Assembly: GCA_019096195.1 (NCBI GenBank)
Contig: JAGTXK010000059.1
Coordinates: forward strand, 46,974-110,973
DNA length: 64,000 bases
Reading direction: 5' to 3'
DNA from: Boletus sp. NGJ
Lineage: Eukaryota > Basidiomycota > Agaricomycetes > Boletales > Boletaceae
The notes under the pieces: generated by a model
Database searches by the model: none
What the model was told of the DNA's origin: nothing
What the model saw: only the letters and a program-made list of their open reading frames with translations
Shown: one piece after another, positions 1 to 11,707 of the stretch
Layout: every line of letters starts with the position of its first letter
Numbering within the stretch: position 1 is the stretch's first letter
Made by a program: the position numbers and the translations under genes

Positions 1-639
1 TCAGACGACTCGGAGCCGATGCTACCCGAGGTGGTTGGGGTAGCTTCTGTCAGCGGAATATCGGCCCGGGTAGTGGAGGAGGCAATGGCTCAAGAGACCA
101 TGGGAATTCATCAGAACTTGGTCGTAATACTCGTAGGTAACAATATAGTTGCAACCCTTAAGATGTTGTTATCGTGCCATCCCAGCCGAGATGCCACGAT
201 GGCCAAGAGTTCTTGAGGCTGTGAGTGTTTGATTTTGTTCTTCGCCATAGATTCGTCCTGATCACCGCTCAGATATTTTCGTACTTTCGAAATCGATTCG
301 GACGGGCGGAGAGTTCAAGAAAGGGCCGTATGGCCCGCATGCCCTCGAATCGGTTGGGATTCCTACGTAATGCCATCTAAGAGCCCTTTCTGGTCGGCCC
401 TCGTGGACTCATCGTTTACATACCATCTTGATGCTCCACTGGCATGCCCCATCGGGAAAGCAAAGCATCCGATACCAGCGCTCCATCTCCACACGCATCG
501 CAGTGTGAATAAGGCTGCCGTTAGAAGACACGCTCCATGAGGTTGCATATCTACTAGGTGATCTCATCGTTTTCATCGTCCATCTTTTGTTCTCCATCAT
601 CGTTGACCCTCAACGTTCGCTGTCAAACGTTTTCGCTCC
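1..639. other. no recognisable gene
   Basis: Only short open frames without recognisable motifs are visible here. The last 30-50 bases are presumably 5' leader of the DUF6533 gene that starts at 640. Confidence 0.5.
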
Positions 640-2445
640 ATGTCTTCCGCTTTGCAGTCGATCATCGAGGGCCTCCTCATAAATGATTATGCTTCCCGTA
701 TGGGCATTCACAAATTCGTTCGAAAATTGATCTTAAATGTTTACATGCAGTCGCAATGGCCACCGTGGTTGTGTATGATTATAGTAAGCAAGAAATCAGC
801 TCACAGCGTTTCACAGTGGCATTTGTAACCTTTTCGTCGATAGTTCTCATGTTTCCGAACGAGGTATCGTACGTCCAACTCCACCCTTTTTTACTCACTA
901 AAGAGTTGAGCAGATAGAGTATGTTTGGGTCAGGAAATCATTGCTATCAAGGAACGTACTATGTCACTGACAGAACCACAGACCAAGCCCTGGACATGGG
1001 TCTCTACGATGTTCGTTCTTGTGGGTACAGAGTCCCCCGATACATTGATGTATGTGCTACGAGGCTGAATGCTCCGCCAGATCCGTTATCTGGGTATCTA
1101 CTGCGCTTTGTAGGTCTACCACTGCCGCAATGCATACTGTACAAGCTCTATTCATTCACTCCAAATCTATATGCAGGGCGACTGCGTTTAGTATGTGCAA
1201 GACTATGAGCTGGTGGCGCTTACACTGACCATGTACATTCAAAGTTGGCACCACGTTTGTGCCTGGCCCCGTGAAGGTTAGTTTTTCTGTTCAAAACCCG
1301 ATTCGTTTCTAATGAAATTGTTATGGCAGACGTATGCACTCGTATTTCACCAGTAATCCATCCCTACTGACAGTTGTGTAGGTGTAAGCATTGTATGTTT
1401 ACGGCTCGCAGTGCTGTTTAATTGAGACGTGCACCTTCCCAAGGTACTGGGATCATTGTCTCAAGCGACTGGGCATTTGCAGTGTTTAATTCTGCTGCTG
1501 AGCGTAAGTTACTAAGCCCTAGTTATTGCGCCACCTCATATTTTTACTTCAATCGCAGTGGTAATGGCCCTGCGTGTTTATGCGTTGTGGAATCGATCCA
1601 AGATGGTCCTTAGCATCCTCCTCTTTTTCTACCTGGCCAATGTTGTTATTCAAGTCGTTGGGACAGCTGTCATCGAAAACCCGAAAACCTATTCCCCAGG
1701 TATGGCTCCATGTAACTGTAATTATAAGTAAGAATCTTGATTGGCATCTCCCTCCTGTTGCTCTTCCCCTCAGTGGAAGTCAGCCAAGTGCTCAATTATT
1801 CGGTTTGCTATCCAATACTCATCAAGATCACCCCTTACATCAAGTATACGATCATCAACCCAACTGTCTTTGATACTCTGCTACTGGTTCTCGCTCTTAT
1901 CCCGACGACGAAGCAGTCGATTACTATGTACAAGGCAACGAAGCAGTGGCAGCCCAACCGGTATATGGCCCTGATCGTCAGAGAGGGTGTTTTTTACATC
2001 TTTTTGTACGTCTTTCTTGGTGTCAGTATCACATCCATCCATCCTCCTCGTGAATCTTCTCTTATGCACTCGACTACGGGCACACAAACTCATCACTTTT
2101 ATTTTTCCCCCACGGAACAGGAATTCACTTAACAACGTTACCAACATCATAGAAAAAGTGATCCCGAATCCGTTGACAACCCCTTGGCTAGTCATGCTGG
2201 GACTTCTTGGTGTTGTAACTCTATATCCCGTCATCCCTCGGTTCGTCCTCAGCGTTCGGGAGTTGTACGAAAAGGACAGGCGTGGTCGCTGGCAAGGGAT
2301 CGACACCGGATTCGGGGTGTCGTCACGAACATATGCAGAAAGGGATCCAGTCGTGTCTGCCATCGCATTTGCGGGCGCCGGGAGGGGTCGAGGTCTGGAG
2401 GACGAAGAGATGCAACTTGAAGAAGTTGGGGATGGTACGCGCTAG
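640..2445 (+). CDS. DUF6533 multi-pass membrane protein, copy 1
   Basis: Multi-exon gene of the fungal DUF6533 family, integral membrane proteins of unknown function. The ATG at 640 opens MSSALQSIIEGLLINDYAS. Short exons then carry family hallmarks in order: VAMATVVVYDY (about 750-782), VLMFPNE and IEYVW, KPWTWVSTMFVLV (about 985-1020), IRYLGIYCAL, FVPGPVK (about 1255-1275), VVMALRVYALWNRS (about 1560-1605), a long TM stretch after it, then KQSITMYKATKQWQPNRYM (about 1908-1965). The last exon (about 2120-2445) carries VIPRFVLSVRELYEKD and GVDTGFG-like GIDTGFGVSS and ends at TAG. At least ten introns of about 50 nt are needed. Exon edges are approximate and I did not prove every junction open. 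It is a tandem paralogue of the gene at 4169 and more distantly of the two minus-strand copies at 19-21 and 59-61 kb. Function is unknown. Confidence 0.75.
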
Positions 2446-2929
2446 TGACGGCCGGTGTGCCGCTGAGTAGGGTGTTTTGGGATACTGCGCTTGTCGACTA
2501 CGATTTACACAGGACGAAATGTCACGTCGAGTGAAGAGCGAGAACAATGCAGAACAGGAAGGCTTGCCGTCGATCTACTTTCACCAATGTATAGTTACTT
2601 AGTTACTAGGAACCCTCAATTGGGGAACGTTCGCGATTAGTACAACCACTTTGACCACTCCCGATCGTTGCCTCTAAACTCAACGAGATTCTTTAAGCAC
2701 TAGGTCGTTCAGCTAGTGATCCCGAGTCTATTCTCTACAGTGCACGTTCTGAGTGCATTCTTGGCGTTGTGGTCAACAGCTCACTAGTATGAACGAGTGG
2801 AGTCAACCAGCCCGAAGAGATCCGAGACCGAGAATCTCGAACTTCCCCGTGCCAACCAGTCCGATCAGCACGCGGTTGACTACAGTTGATTATCACATTC
2901 ATAATCTATGGTTTTGCAACAACGGACCT
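2446..2929. other. intergenic, nothing recognised
   Basis: This is the 3' flank of the first DUF6533 gene. I see no coding frame of note and no clear repeat. Confidence 0.4.
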
Positions 2930-3560
2930 ATTGCTATCAAATGCTGAAATTCGCCTTCGGGTTCATCTTGATTCTTGGTAACCACTTCATCGTTGCAGAC
3001 TGGCGACGAGCCTCCGGCTGTCATGGATGCCATTGGAGGGACCCTCAGGCTGCTGTAATGGCCATCGAACTTCTTGATCATGAGCAAGCAGTAATGTGCC
3101 AACTGAGACTCAAATTTCGGATTTCACTCCATCCGAAGAAGCTCCCTCAACTCAACTCAACGGAGGATGAATGTATCTGATCCATCAGTGATTTCGAGGC
3201 ACAAAACCGCATTTTCCACACCTGCCAACTCTGGACTCGGAGTCTGGATGAGGTGTTAGATGGTCCCGAAGAGGTCGAAATTGTAGATGTATTACACCAT
3301 GAGATAGCTGTGGCAAGGGGCGAGGTCATCGAGATCGACTCGGGTGAAGAGGATAACCCAGAGCAGTGTGCATCAATACAAGTTATACTAGTACAACTTA
3401 CAAGGGTTCAGACGATTCAGATGTTCGGAGTGTGGTGAGGCTCAGGATATCTTCGGGTTGTCGAAGCGGCTGTGTCGTTTTCGCGCACACTTACAGCGAC
3501 AGGAGTTTGCCAATGCGAAACAGACGACTTTGAATCAATGTCATGTCGCCTGATCATGCT
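2930..3560 (+). pseudogene. decayed CENP-B/pogo-type DDE transposase tail
   Basis: Consecutive plus-strand fragments resemble the C-terminal end of fungal CENP-B-like (pogo/Tigger) transposases. They comprise an acidic segment ending VIEIDSGEEDNPEQ (about 3330-3365), then FRAHLQRQEFANAKQTTLNQ (about 3480-3540). The latter is the typical helical tail seen at the end of these enzymes. An in-frame stop (about 3178) lies between usable frames, and no catalytic DDE core or terminal repeats are visible, so this is a relic. Family assignment is by pattern memory only and could be wrong. Confidence 0.4.
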
Positions 3561-4168
3561 CCTTCGACTCGGACGCCAGGATAAGCTGTGACAGTGTTAC
3601 CCATTGTCACACGTCGTCCTGAGAAGACACTCCCCCGCATTATTGTCCACCAGGCGCTCTAGAGCCTTCCTTGAAATACTGTATGGTTCCCCATGACCCT
3701 TTCAATTTATCCATGCTTCACCGTTGGCTAATCACTAGCACTCTTAATAGAATGTGGTTGGCACGGTTGGCAATAACATTTTGACACTAGGTTTGCCCAT
3801 CGTCGGCTCTGCGACCGTTCCAGAGCAAGTCGCTATATACAGTTCGAGTCTCCATTATGCTAATTCACCTCTATACCGAATATCCTTATTGCCGCCATCT
3901 TATCAATCAAATTAATCAAGCACAGCCATTCACCACATGCCGCTCGTAGAAATTATAACTGCGCATAACGATGCAACGCTGCTATTGGACGATAAAGTCT
4001 GCCTTTTGATGCTTTCATCGCATTTCCCCGCCATCCGTTGCCATATATATCGCTCTCATAACTGCTCTCATATACCAGATTTCGCCAGGTTCCCAACGAA
4101 CCATCGCCCCTTCGTTTTTTTTTTCCATCACTGAGTCTTCAGGAAACGCTGTCTCTATTGCACAATCC
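3561..4168. other. intergenic, nothing recognised
   Basis: Low-information sequence up to the next DUF6533 start. A T-rich run near 4118-4128 precedes the gene, and no supported gene was found. Confidence 0.4.
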
Positions 4169-5880
4169 ATGTCTTCTGATGTAGTGTCTGAATTGGAAGG
4201 TCTTGTGCTAAACAATTATGCATCAGGTATGTCACTTACATTTGTGGTCAGTGATACATCTGACGTTCTCATACAGTCGTGATGGTCACCGTCGTTACAT
4301 ATGATTATAGTAAGTGATACGTTTGTGCATGAACTTTGTTCGTACCGGAGTAACCTTGACAACTTTACTGCTCATAGTCCTCACACTTCCCAGTGAGGTA
4401 TGTCTGCATCCTTTTTCCAAAGTTGTTTCCCAGCTCAGCACCTGCTTAGATAAATTATATTTGGGTCAGGAAACATTCAGCAAGCAGATTTGGCCTCACT
4501 GACACACCATAGAGCAAGCCCTGGACCTTGGTCTCTACGCTGTTCGTTGTGGTATGTATGAACTCTCTTAATACACTTTTAAGCATGTGCTACGAGACTG
4601 ACTACTTGGCCAGGTCCGTTATATTGGCCTTTATTGTGCTTTGTAAGTCTGTCGCTGCTGTAAGCCATTTTGAACAGCATAGTTCACTCTAATTTGCTTG
4701 CAAGTGTCGTTTCCCTCGGTATGTTCAAAACCGATAGTCGAGCTGGATTTGGATTAACCCGGAACATTTTAAGTTGGCAGCACCTTTTTTCCAGGTCCCG
4801 AGATAGTTAGTTCTCAGTTTAATACTTGGAAAGACGCTAACAATGTGTTAGGCGTAGGCATTTGCTTTCCGCCAGCGAACTTGGTTATTGACGGCTGCTT
4901 AGATGTAAGCAAACATCTCTACACCCACCACTGTGCTCGAATGCAACGGGCCTACTCTGAAGGTACTGTCATCGTTCTCGCATTTTACTGGGGATATACA
5001 TTGTTTATTGCTGCCGCCGATCGTGAGTCACCATTCCCTCTGACCCCATCTCCTTATCTCTTTGTCGTCAATCACAGTGGTGATGGTTTTACGTGTTTAC
5101 GCGATGTGGAATCGATCCAAGTTTATTCTTGGCATCCTTCTGCTGTGCTACATAGTCGAAGTCATCTTTCAAGTTGTCACCACGGGTATTTTCGACAACC
5201 TTGATTCTTACTTGACAGGTGTGTCTGGTTTAAATTGGAGCGAGCTATATGCATAATCCGGAGCATCTGCCCTTTACTTCTCTCCTTTCTCTCCTTCAGT
5301 GTCGACTGTGCAATTCTATGGCTACTCGTTTTGCTATACCACATACAACTCACTGCCCCCCTTCCTCAAGTATTCTAACATTGCGCCACCTGTTTTCGAT
5401 TTTCTGCTGTTGGTTCTTGCCGTCACCTCAACCTTGAAGCAGTCGATTGAGATGTACAAAGCTACAAAGCGGTGGCAGCCCAATCGGTACATGATGCTGC
5501 TTGCCAAGGAAGGAGTCCTCTACTTGCTCATGTACGTGCCTGCGCTCGTTTTCATTTTCACCCATTTTCACCGTTCGTCTTGCCATTGCCATGGCGTTTA
5601 CTTCAATTGAAACCCAACACACGAGCTTACGTTTGATAACTTTTTTTTTTTTTGCTTTCAAACCAGGAATTTGCTCAACAACATCACCAATATGATGGGG
5701 AAGGTCGTGTCAAATCCATTAAACGCGGAGTGGCTGCTCGTTCTCAGCATGTTAGGCGTTATATCTTTGTTTCCCATCATGCCTCGGTTCATCATGAGCA
5801 TACGCCAAATGTATGAAAGCGATATTCGTGGCCGCTGGGAAGGGGTCGATACCGGCTTTGGTGTTGTTATGACGATCTGA
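4169..5880 (+). CDS. DUF6533 multi-pass membrane protein, copy 2
   Basis: Tandem paralogue of the gene at 640 with the same exon order. The ATG at 4169 opens MSSDVVSELEGLVLNNYAS, followed by VVMVTVVTYDY (about 4276-4310), VLTLPSE (about 4378-4398), INYIW, SKPWTLVSTLFVVV (about 4514-4553), VRYIGLYCAL (about 4616-4645), a WGYTLFIAAAD segment (about 4990-5022), VVMVLRVYAMWNRSKFILGILLL (about 5078-5150) and KQSIEMYKATKRWQPNRYMMLL (about 5438-5505). The final exon runs about 5667-5880 with IMPRFIMSIRQMYESD and GVDTGFGV, then TGA. Compared with copy 1 the C-terminus is about 25 residues shorter: it stops right after the DTGFG motif. Exons are separated by introns of about 50 nt. The protein is predicted to be a polytopic membrane protein of unknown role. 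Confidence 0.8.
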
Positions 5881-6244
5881 TAGTCTATTTGATTTCTCCG
5901 CGTAGTCCCTTCAAGCCGCATACGCGAGGCACAATACTTGCTATTATATCGATTCGCGCCGTTTGGCATTCTTGTGCTCCTGTCTGCTTCGTGTAATACT
6001 TGACTCCATCGTGAATGGACCGTGATCAGGTCATTGTACAATCTATGAGATGACGGCGCATCAGTTCTTGTGCATGAACGTTATGATGGATGGGTAACCA
6101 CTGTATTGAAGTAATCCGCTGGGGGTAAAAACCCCGTTACGAGCATGGAGAAGTGATTCCGCACGTCGGGGCATGATCGATGAGTCTATGGAAATATTAC
6201 CTGGTCCCTGCGCTTCAAGTAAATATAATACTCTACCTCGTATG
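5881..6244. other. intergenic between convergent genes
   Basis: 3' flanks of the DUF6533 gene (+) and the BTB gene (-). No gene is seen. Confidence 0.5.
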
Positions 6245-7254
6245 TTAAAAGTCTGTCTCGTAACTCTCGGTCTTTTTTAACTGTTCCCAAGAAGGAAACC
6301 CAAAGGCAGAAGGCAGTCCGCTCCAAGCATCCTCTCTCCCATCTTCGATTTCCCTATGACAATAAATCATACAATTCAGGCAGAACCTGGAATCCCACCG
6401 GGGGTCCCACCGCATAAATGGGTCTCGAGAGCTGGGTCGATCTGGACACCACAGTTCTGTAATCGTGGCAAAATTCCCGAGAGCGCATTTGACTTCGTCT
6501 GTGCAGCATGGTCGCTGCCTCTTCAACCAGCCAAACGCGAGAGATCGTAGCTCTAGAAGCTTGTCCCTGCCCATGATACAAGACTTTTGATTGGCAGCTG
6601 TGAGATGGTATAAAGAGCCGTCGAAGTAGTACCCGTCGAGAATAGCGGTCAGAGGAGACGAGCAGATACAACGATACATGGCGACAGGCAGCAAGGAAGA
6701 CAACCCAAACTCTCGAGCGAGGTTGATCAACTGGAAGTCATACTTGTCGCGTCCGGTTATGGGATGTACGAGGTCAGGTGGTAGAAACAGAAGGGAGAAC
6801 AAAGACGATGGGTAGCATTGCTTCATCCTCGAACAGGCCTCGTCGAATAACCAGCGTATTTCATATTTCTTGCCTAGTCGGAGAAAGGCTGTCAGCGCAG
6901 AGACGTGCATGGGCACCTCAGCAGAAATTCGCTGTCTGAGTGGAGTTAACGTCGACGTGAGACCAAAAGTGAGTCAACTACACACGGTCTCGTGTACAGT
7001 GTCTTGAGGACGATTTGAACCTCTAGCGCTGAATCGTGCAGCGTCACGACGGGACAACCGTCGACTTTGCGGCCTGCGGACCTGTTGGTTTGCGAAGAAG
7101 ACAACATGTCGCCGAATATCCTTGAGGCCGAAGAAAGAACAGCTCGGTGAACGCGGAAGCACCCTCCTTCCACAGCGAGGACGACGTTTCCGTCGCGCAA
7201 CCATGGGTCGAGACGACGTGGACCCACCAAAGTTGCACCACTGGATAAGGGCAT
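6245..7254 (-). CDS. BTB/POZ domain protein, copy 1
   Basis: Two exons on the minus strand, 7254..6986 and 6935..6245, with a 50-nt GT-AG intron (6985..6936), give 319 residues. The N-terminal BTB fold is shown by LDPWLRDGNVVLAVEGGCFRVHR (split around residues 16-38), a VLSSASRIFGDML helix, and CPVVTLHDSALEVQIVLKTLY. The second exon begins in the BTB-associated helices (VPMHVSALTAFLRLGKKYEI) and continues into a fungus-specific region with C-x2-C pairs near the C-terminus. It is paralogous to the genes at 37381 and 40225, and all three carry the intron at the same place, just after the LY-x-R motif. The start chosen is the ATG at 7254; an upstream frame continues open to 7362 without clear homology. 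BTB proteins usually mediate dimerisation or Cullin-3 adaptor contacts, but the role here is unknown. Confidence 0.85.
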
Positions 7255-7592
7255 ATAAGACCAGAAACCCACAGAATGTTGGGTGAAATTCCAGAGCGTC
7301 CGCATAGGATGGCTACGCAAAGGCATGTCCAATAGCATAGGTTTAGCACGGCCATTTGCCAACGAGGATGCCTTCAGGTCACCTCGAACTGATCACAAAA
7401 CCGGCAACTTCATGTTACACTCATCAACCGGACACTGGGGACAAGCCTTCAATGAGCGGCCCAAGATTCTGCGGTAACGGTTCTTGCGGCCTCGCGGGTT
7501 GGGGGTTGGGCCTCATTGCCAAATCCGGATTGTTTCCCGACTCTTCGCTTACTTCAGCAGTGGCGCCATAGATAGTCGTTTCATCTTCCACC

Positions 7593-10177
7593 ATGGACAC
7601 CATCCACATCGCTGACCTCCTTCTCACACTATCCATATCCAACGACGACAAGGAAGAGCACTCGCAGGCGATCCTACTCTCTCTGATAATCGCACACGAC
7701 ATTTCGAGAACGGCGCGTTCAGACGACCTGGCCTATTCGATCAACTATGCTGCAGTGTATACAACGCTCGTGGAGACACTTCCCAAGACACACTACTCCT
7801 CCCTCGACGCGCTTGTCGATCATGTCTTCAAGACGCTCTTTCGTTCGCACCCCGATTTACACGAGGCATGCGTTGTCGCAACGCTGCGAGATACCTCACC
7901 TCGCTTCACGATCGAGACGACACGCAGGAGAGATCAGACATCGATGGGCCCGTCCCAGTTCACCCTCATCGGACTCAGCTTTGGCCTCATCATTGGTGTG
8001 AACCCTCGGGAACGCGTCGAGAAACAGACCGTCTTGTTCAATATCACTGTCCAGCGGCAGCAAAGGATTGATCTGCAAGAACAGTTCCCCTTTCTCGGCC
8101 TCTCGGCGTCTATTCGCCAAGTATGGTCAACTGAATCACGACACGATTGGCGGCGCGCTAATGTGCACATTCACTCTGTAGACATTTATTTCATCAAAAT
8201 ACCGGACCGTGGAGGCACTCGCGTCGGCCGTCGCGTGTCACGTTCTCAAGTATACAAAGGACCCGGACGACAAAGTCATTGTCAAGCTCTCGAAACCAAG
8301 CGCCTTGCCCCTCGCGGCATCTGCTCTAGTCCAGTTAACCCGGCGACAAGACGACTTTCCCGACGTCTTTGCGCCTCATGAGCTCCAAGACCGTTTACCA
8401 CTTCTACCCGCATCGACGCATCTCGACGCAGAGGTGGCGGGCAGAAGCACATCCTCCTCGTCGCATTCTGTCGCCCTTGCGCTGGGTTCGAATCTCGGCG
8501 ACAGATTCGCCAATATTGAGACAGCACTCCGGCTCCTCGAAGTGCCAGCATCCTTGCTTAGCGATCTGGCCAAAGATGCCCAGGTGTCGGCCATCGATAC
8601 CAGTTTCATGTATGAAACCGCGCCGATGTACGTCACTGACCAACCTCGGTTTGCCAATTGTGCTTGCATGGTGCGTTTCTAGTCCTACGTCCGTTTCTTG
8701 GGTATCCCTGTTCATCGCCGTTCGCGATGCTTGGCTAGATCGAAACGAACCTGTCTCCCAAAGAACTACTCCGCCTGGTCAAGGCAATTGAGACGGTGAT
8801 TGGCAGAGTGCCGAGTGGGCGTCACGGTCCGCGTGCGGTCGATCTCGACATTCTAACGTATGACGATCAACTCGTGGACACTCGCCCTCCCCACAGCCGG
8901 GCCAGTTTAGACAACCTGATTGGTGAGCTCGTCATTCCACATCCGCGCATCTGCGAACGCGAATTCGTGCTCCGGCCCTTGAACGAGTGAGCTATGTCAC
9001 AGACTACGTGACTCCGAGCTGAGCTCTTTGGCATAGCATGATCCCAGGGTTCGTGCACCCTGTGTGTAACAAGACCATACGCACCCTTCTCCACGAACTG
9101 TTGTCTGGTAGGAGGGAGGACGACCTCCCTATGTTCAAAGTAATGCCGTTCCCGAAATACCCCTCGGATGACACCGCGCTCGTCAGGATCGACGGCGTGC
9201 GGGTACCCTCGACAGCAACATACTGGACGGTGTCTTCAACAGATCCCACTAAACATGACTGCCCTCGGAAAACGCGCCTCATGGCTACACTCAACGTGAC
9301 ACCAGACTCTTTTTCTGACGGCGCCAAATACAATGCGCTCCCTGACGCGATCGCCTATACAGTGTCCGCCGTCGCCTCTGGCGCCCATATCACCGATATT
9401 GGCGGTTACTCCACCCGTCCCGGTGCCGATTTCGTCTCGGCAGAGGAAGAAATCCGGCGCGTCGTCCCCGTCATCCAAGCCATCCGCGCGCACACCGATG
9501 ATGCGGTCCGACATGCCCTCCTATCCGTCGACACCTTCCGCTGCGACGTCGCCGAACAAGCCGTCCGCGCGGGTGCCAACTGTATCAATGATGTGCACGC
9601 CTTTACGGGCCCTACCTATCCGCTCGAAGTTGCCTCTGCAGACCACCTCGCCAAGATGCGGTGTGTGGCGAAGGACTTGGGCGTGCCGGTGGTGTTGATG
9701 CATTCCCGTGGGGACGCAGGAGCGAATAAAAACTACGATGCGTATCATGGTGAGCTCGTCTCTGCCATCAAAACGGAGCTCGGACACAAGGTGGATGCGA
9801 TCGTGCGTGGCCCAGGTGGGGTCCGTCGATGGCTAGTCTTCGTCGACCCCGGAATCGGGTTTAGCAAGCCCGTGGAGGGACAGTTGGCGTTGATGCGTGA
9901 TTTGGGCAAGGTGACGGCGGACGAACCTGGGAATGTACTGGCGGGGTACCCATTGCTGTTTGGAGCGTCCAAGAAATCAGTGTTGGGGGCGTTGTTAGAA
10001 GAGCCGGATGTGGAGGGGGCATACAAGGGACGGAAGACAAGTGCGCAGGAGAGGCGATGGGCGACCGCGGCCGCTGTGGCGTGTGCTGTTCAACAAGGGG
10101 CGAGTGTAGTGAGGGTCCACGATGTGGCAGAGATGAGAGACGTCGTTGCTGTCGCTTCCGCGATTTGGGGTCGATAA
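7593..10177 (+). CDS. FOL1: trifunctional folate synthesis protein (DHNA aldolase / HPPK / DHPS)
   Basis: Four exons (7593-8120, 8182-8670, 8739-8986, 9037-10177) give 801 residues with all junctions in frame. It encodes three consecutive steps from dihydroneopterin to dihydropteroate. Two tandem FolB-type domains come first: residues about 1-110 with DLAYSINYAAVYTTL, and about 120-230 with FGLIIGVNPRERVEKQ and YRTVEALASAV. HPPK follows (about 285-460): ALALGSNLGDRFANIE, GPRAVDLDILTYDD, IPHPRICEREFVLRPL. DHPS is last (about 470-801): LNVTPDSFSDG, IGGYSTRPGAD, INDVHAF, VLMHSRGD, FVDPGIGFSK, LFGASKKS, VRVHDV. These are the pterin- and pABA-binding signatures of an active enzyme. The size is close to fungal FOL1/Fas proteins. 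Five decayed partial copies lie downstream between the WD40 genes. The eS30 relic that follows is convergent. Confidence 0.95.
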
Positions 10178-10279
10178 CACCGTGAGCCCCCTTACTAGGG
10201 TTGCAGTGGCAACGTGTTGCAATTGTGTTGCCGATGGCTACGACTTTGATGGCATACACGTCGCATTTCGGTGAGTGAT

Positions 10280-10480
10280 GCGTCCCTGTGGTCGTAGAGC
10301 ATACGTTTTGGGCACGCCTTCTCGGGGTCTCCTTTCCCTTCTTCTCAACCTTTGGTGTTTGCGTCTTGGCCATGTCAGCACACACGAGAGGACCATGGAC
10401 TATACGGCCAGGTTGTTTGAGCGCGTGCTCGATGCGGGGGACAACCGACAACGTACCTTTTCCTATATTATCAACGATGG
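10280..10480 (-). pseudogene. eS30 (RPS30) pseudogene
   Basis: Minus-strand copy of the eS30 gene found intact at 35957-36333. The start codon is ATA instead of ATG (near 10471). The first intron is still recognisable (starts GGTACG, ends TATAG). The body reads VHGPLVCADMAKTQTPKVEKK, then ETPRRRAQ, where a one-base deletion shifts the frame relative to the intact KKRMLYNRR segment. It lies convergent to FOL1, as the intact eS30 does to a dead FOL1 at 35-36 kb. Confidence 0.85.
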
Positions 10481-10529
10481 GGACCTCGATTTGATCGTAC
10501 AAACGTCCCATGTCGACAGGCGGCAAGAG

Positions 10530-11640
10530 AGCAGCAACCCAACCGAGTACCTCTCTCCCTTTTGCAATCTCACCTCTTCAAACCAGGGCTCAGGTACGCT
10601 ATCCATAAACGCCGGGGCTGCCAAGCTCGTCGAGAATCTTGATGTTTTTTTGGAGGGAGTGTCGATTCAACGAGTGATCCAGAATCATCCCTGTTGAGCA
10701 TATCGACCACCGTGAAGAACGTCCTGATTGAGAGCGCCAGGCCATCCGGGCCATTGTAGGTCGCGTCCGTCGCTTGCAGGAGGCAGACAGGATTTGTGGT
10801 CCGAGGTGGATCAGCGATCACAGGTAGTATTTGTATCTGTCCAGCTCGTCAATGTCAATGGGCCAGCCAACTTCACGAATGGAAGCATACTGGTTACGTG
10901 TTCCGTCAATGACCATTATCTCGATGCGAGGCGGATCTGTGATCGCCGGGAGTATTCGTATCTGTCCAGCTCGTCAGTATCGACAGTCCATCCGACTTGC
11001 TCAGGGACGGAAAAGTGCTGGTTACATGTCGCGCAAATGTTAGCCATCTAGACATCGATCGATGTAGTGCGACGAGTTCGTGGACAGGGTTGTTGAGCTT
11101 GCCTGTTCATCGAAATAGCAGAGTATGGTGCCTTTTATGGTAGTAAAACGCATTAGATATGGTATTGCCATGCTCTCGATCACCCCAACGGACCTGCCAT
11201 TTTATGGAGAACACTTGTCCGGAGTTTGAGCGGGCCCTCTTCGAGAACGTGCTAGGATGCGTAGTTTGTGTGGGGCATGTCGTGAACTGGTGTAATGCGG
11301 ACTGCATATCGAATCCCGGAACCAAGACATGACGAACAATCGTAGACTGACCTTTGAGGTGACAGAAGGTTTGGTCAATATTGCCTGCTTGGCTGGCCGT
11401 CGCAACGAGGTCATCTAGCTGGGATCCGAGGAAAAGTAAGCGCCAAAGACACGCGTGAACAGACCAAATTGAGAATAAGGAAATATCAATCTTCGCACCA
11501 CGAGCAAACTGAAACACGTTGTTCCTTGACACCTTTAACCGACGACACTGTACCATTGGTGAAGATGACGTCCACAAAGACTGGTGCGTAACAGTTCCGA
11601 GCCTGAGGAGCGATTGAACACTGCTGACGATTGAGTAAGA
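10530..11640. repeat. decayed duplicated block upstream of WD40 copy A
   Basis: No intact gene. Subsegments recur upstream of the other WD40 copies. One is the GATCAGTGATCGCAGGGAGTAT-like motif (10805-10835 and again 10930-10955, an imperfect tandem of about 125 nt). Another is the segment around 11170-11420 shared with 23205-23420 and partly with 14560-14660. The final 200 bases (about 11440-11640) are the most conserved. A 235-codon minus-strand open frame (11107-11814) crosses this block but overlaps the WD40 coding sequence and is not matched as a frame in all copies, so I do not call it. Confidence 0.6.
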
Positions 11641-11707
11641 CCACACAATCGTGTTCGACACCGGTCGCTCTGGTGTGGTGGATGCAGTCGCATTCCAGCC
11701 TGATGGG

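Noticed and set aside
9861-10526. 221-codon minus-strand open frame
   Set aside because: Mostly antisense to the DHPS exon of FOL1. Its N-terminal part is the eS30 pseudogene, which explains the protein-like segment.
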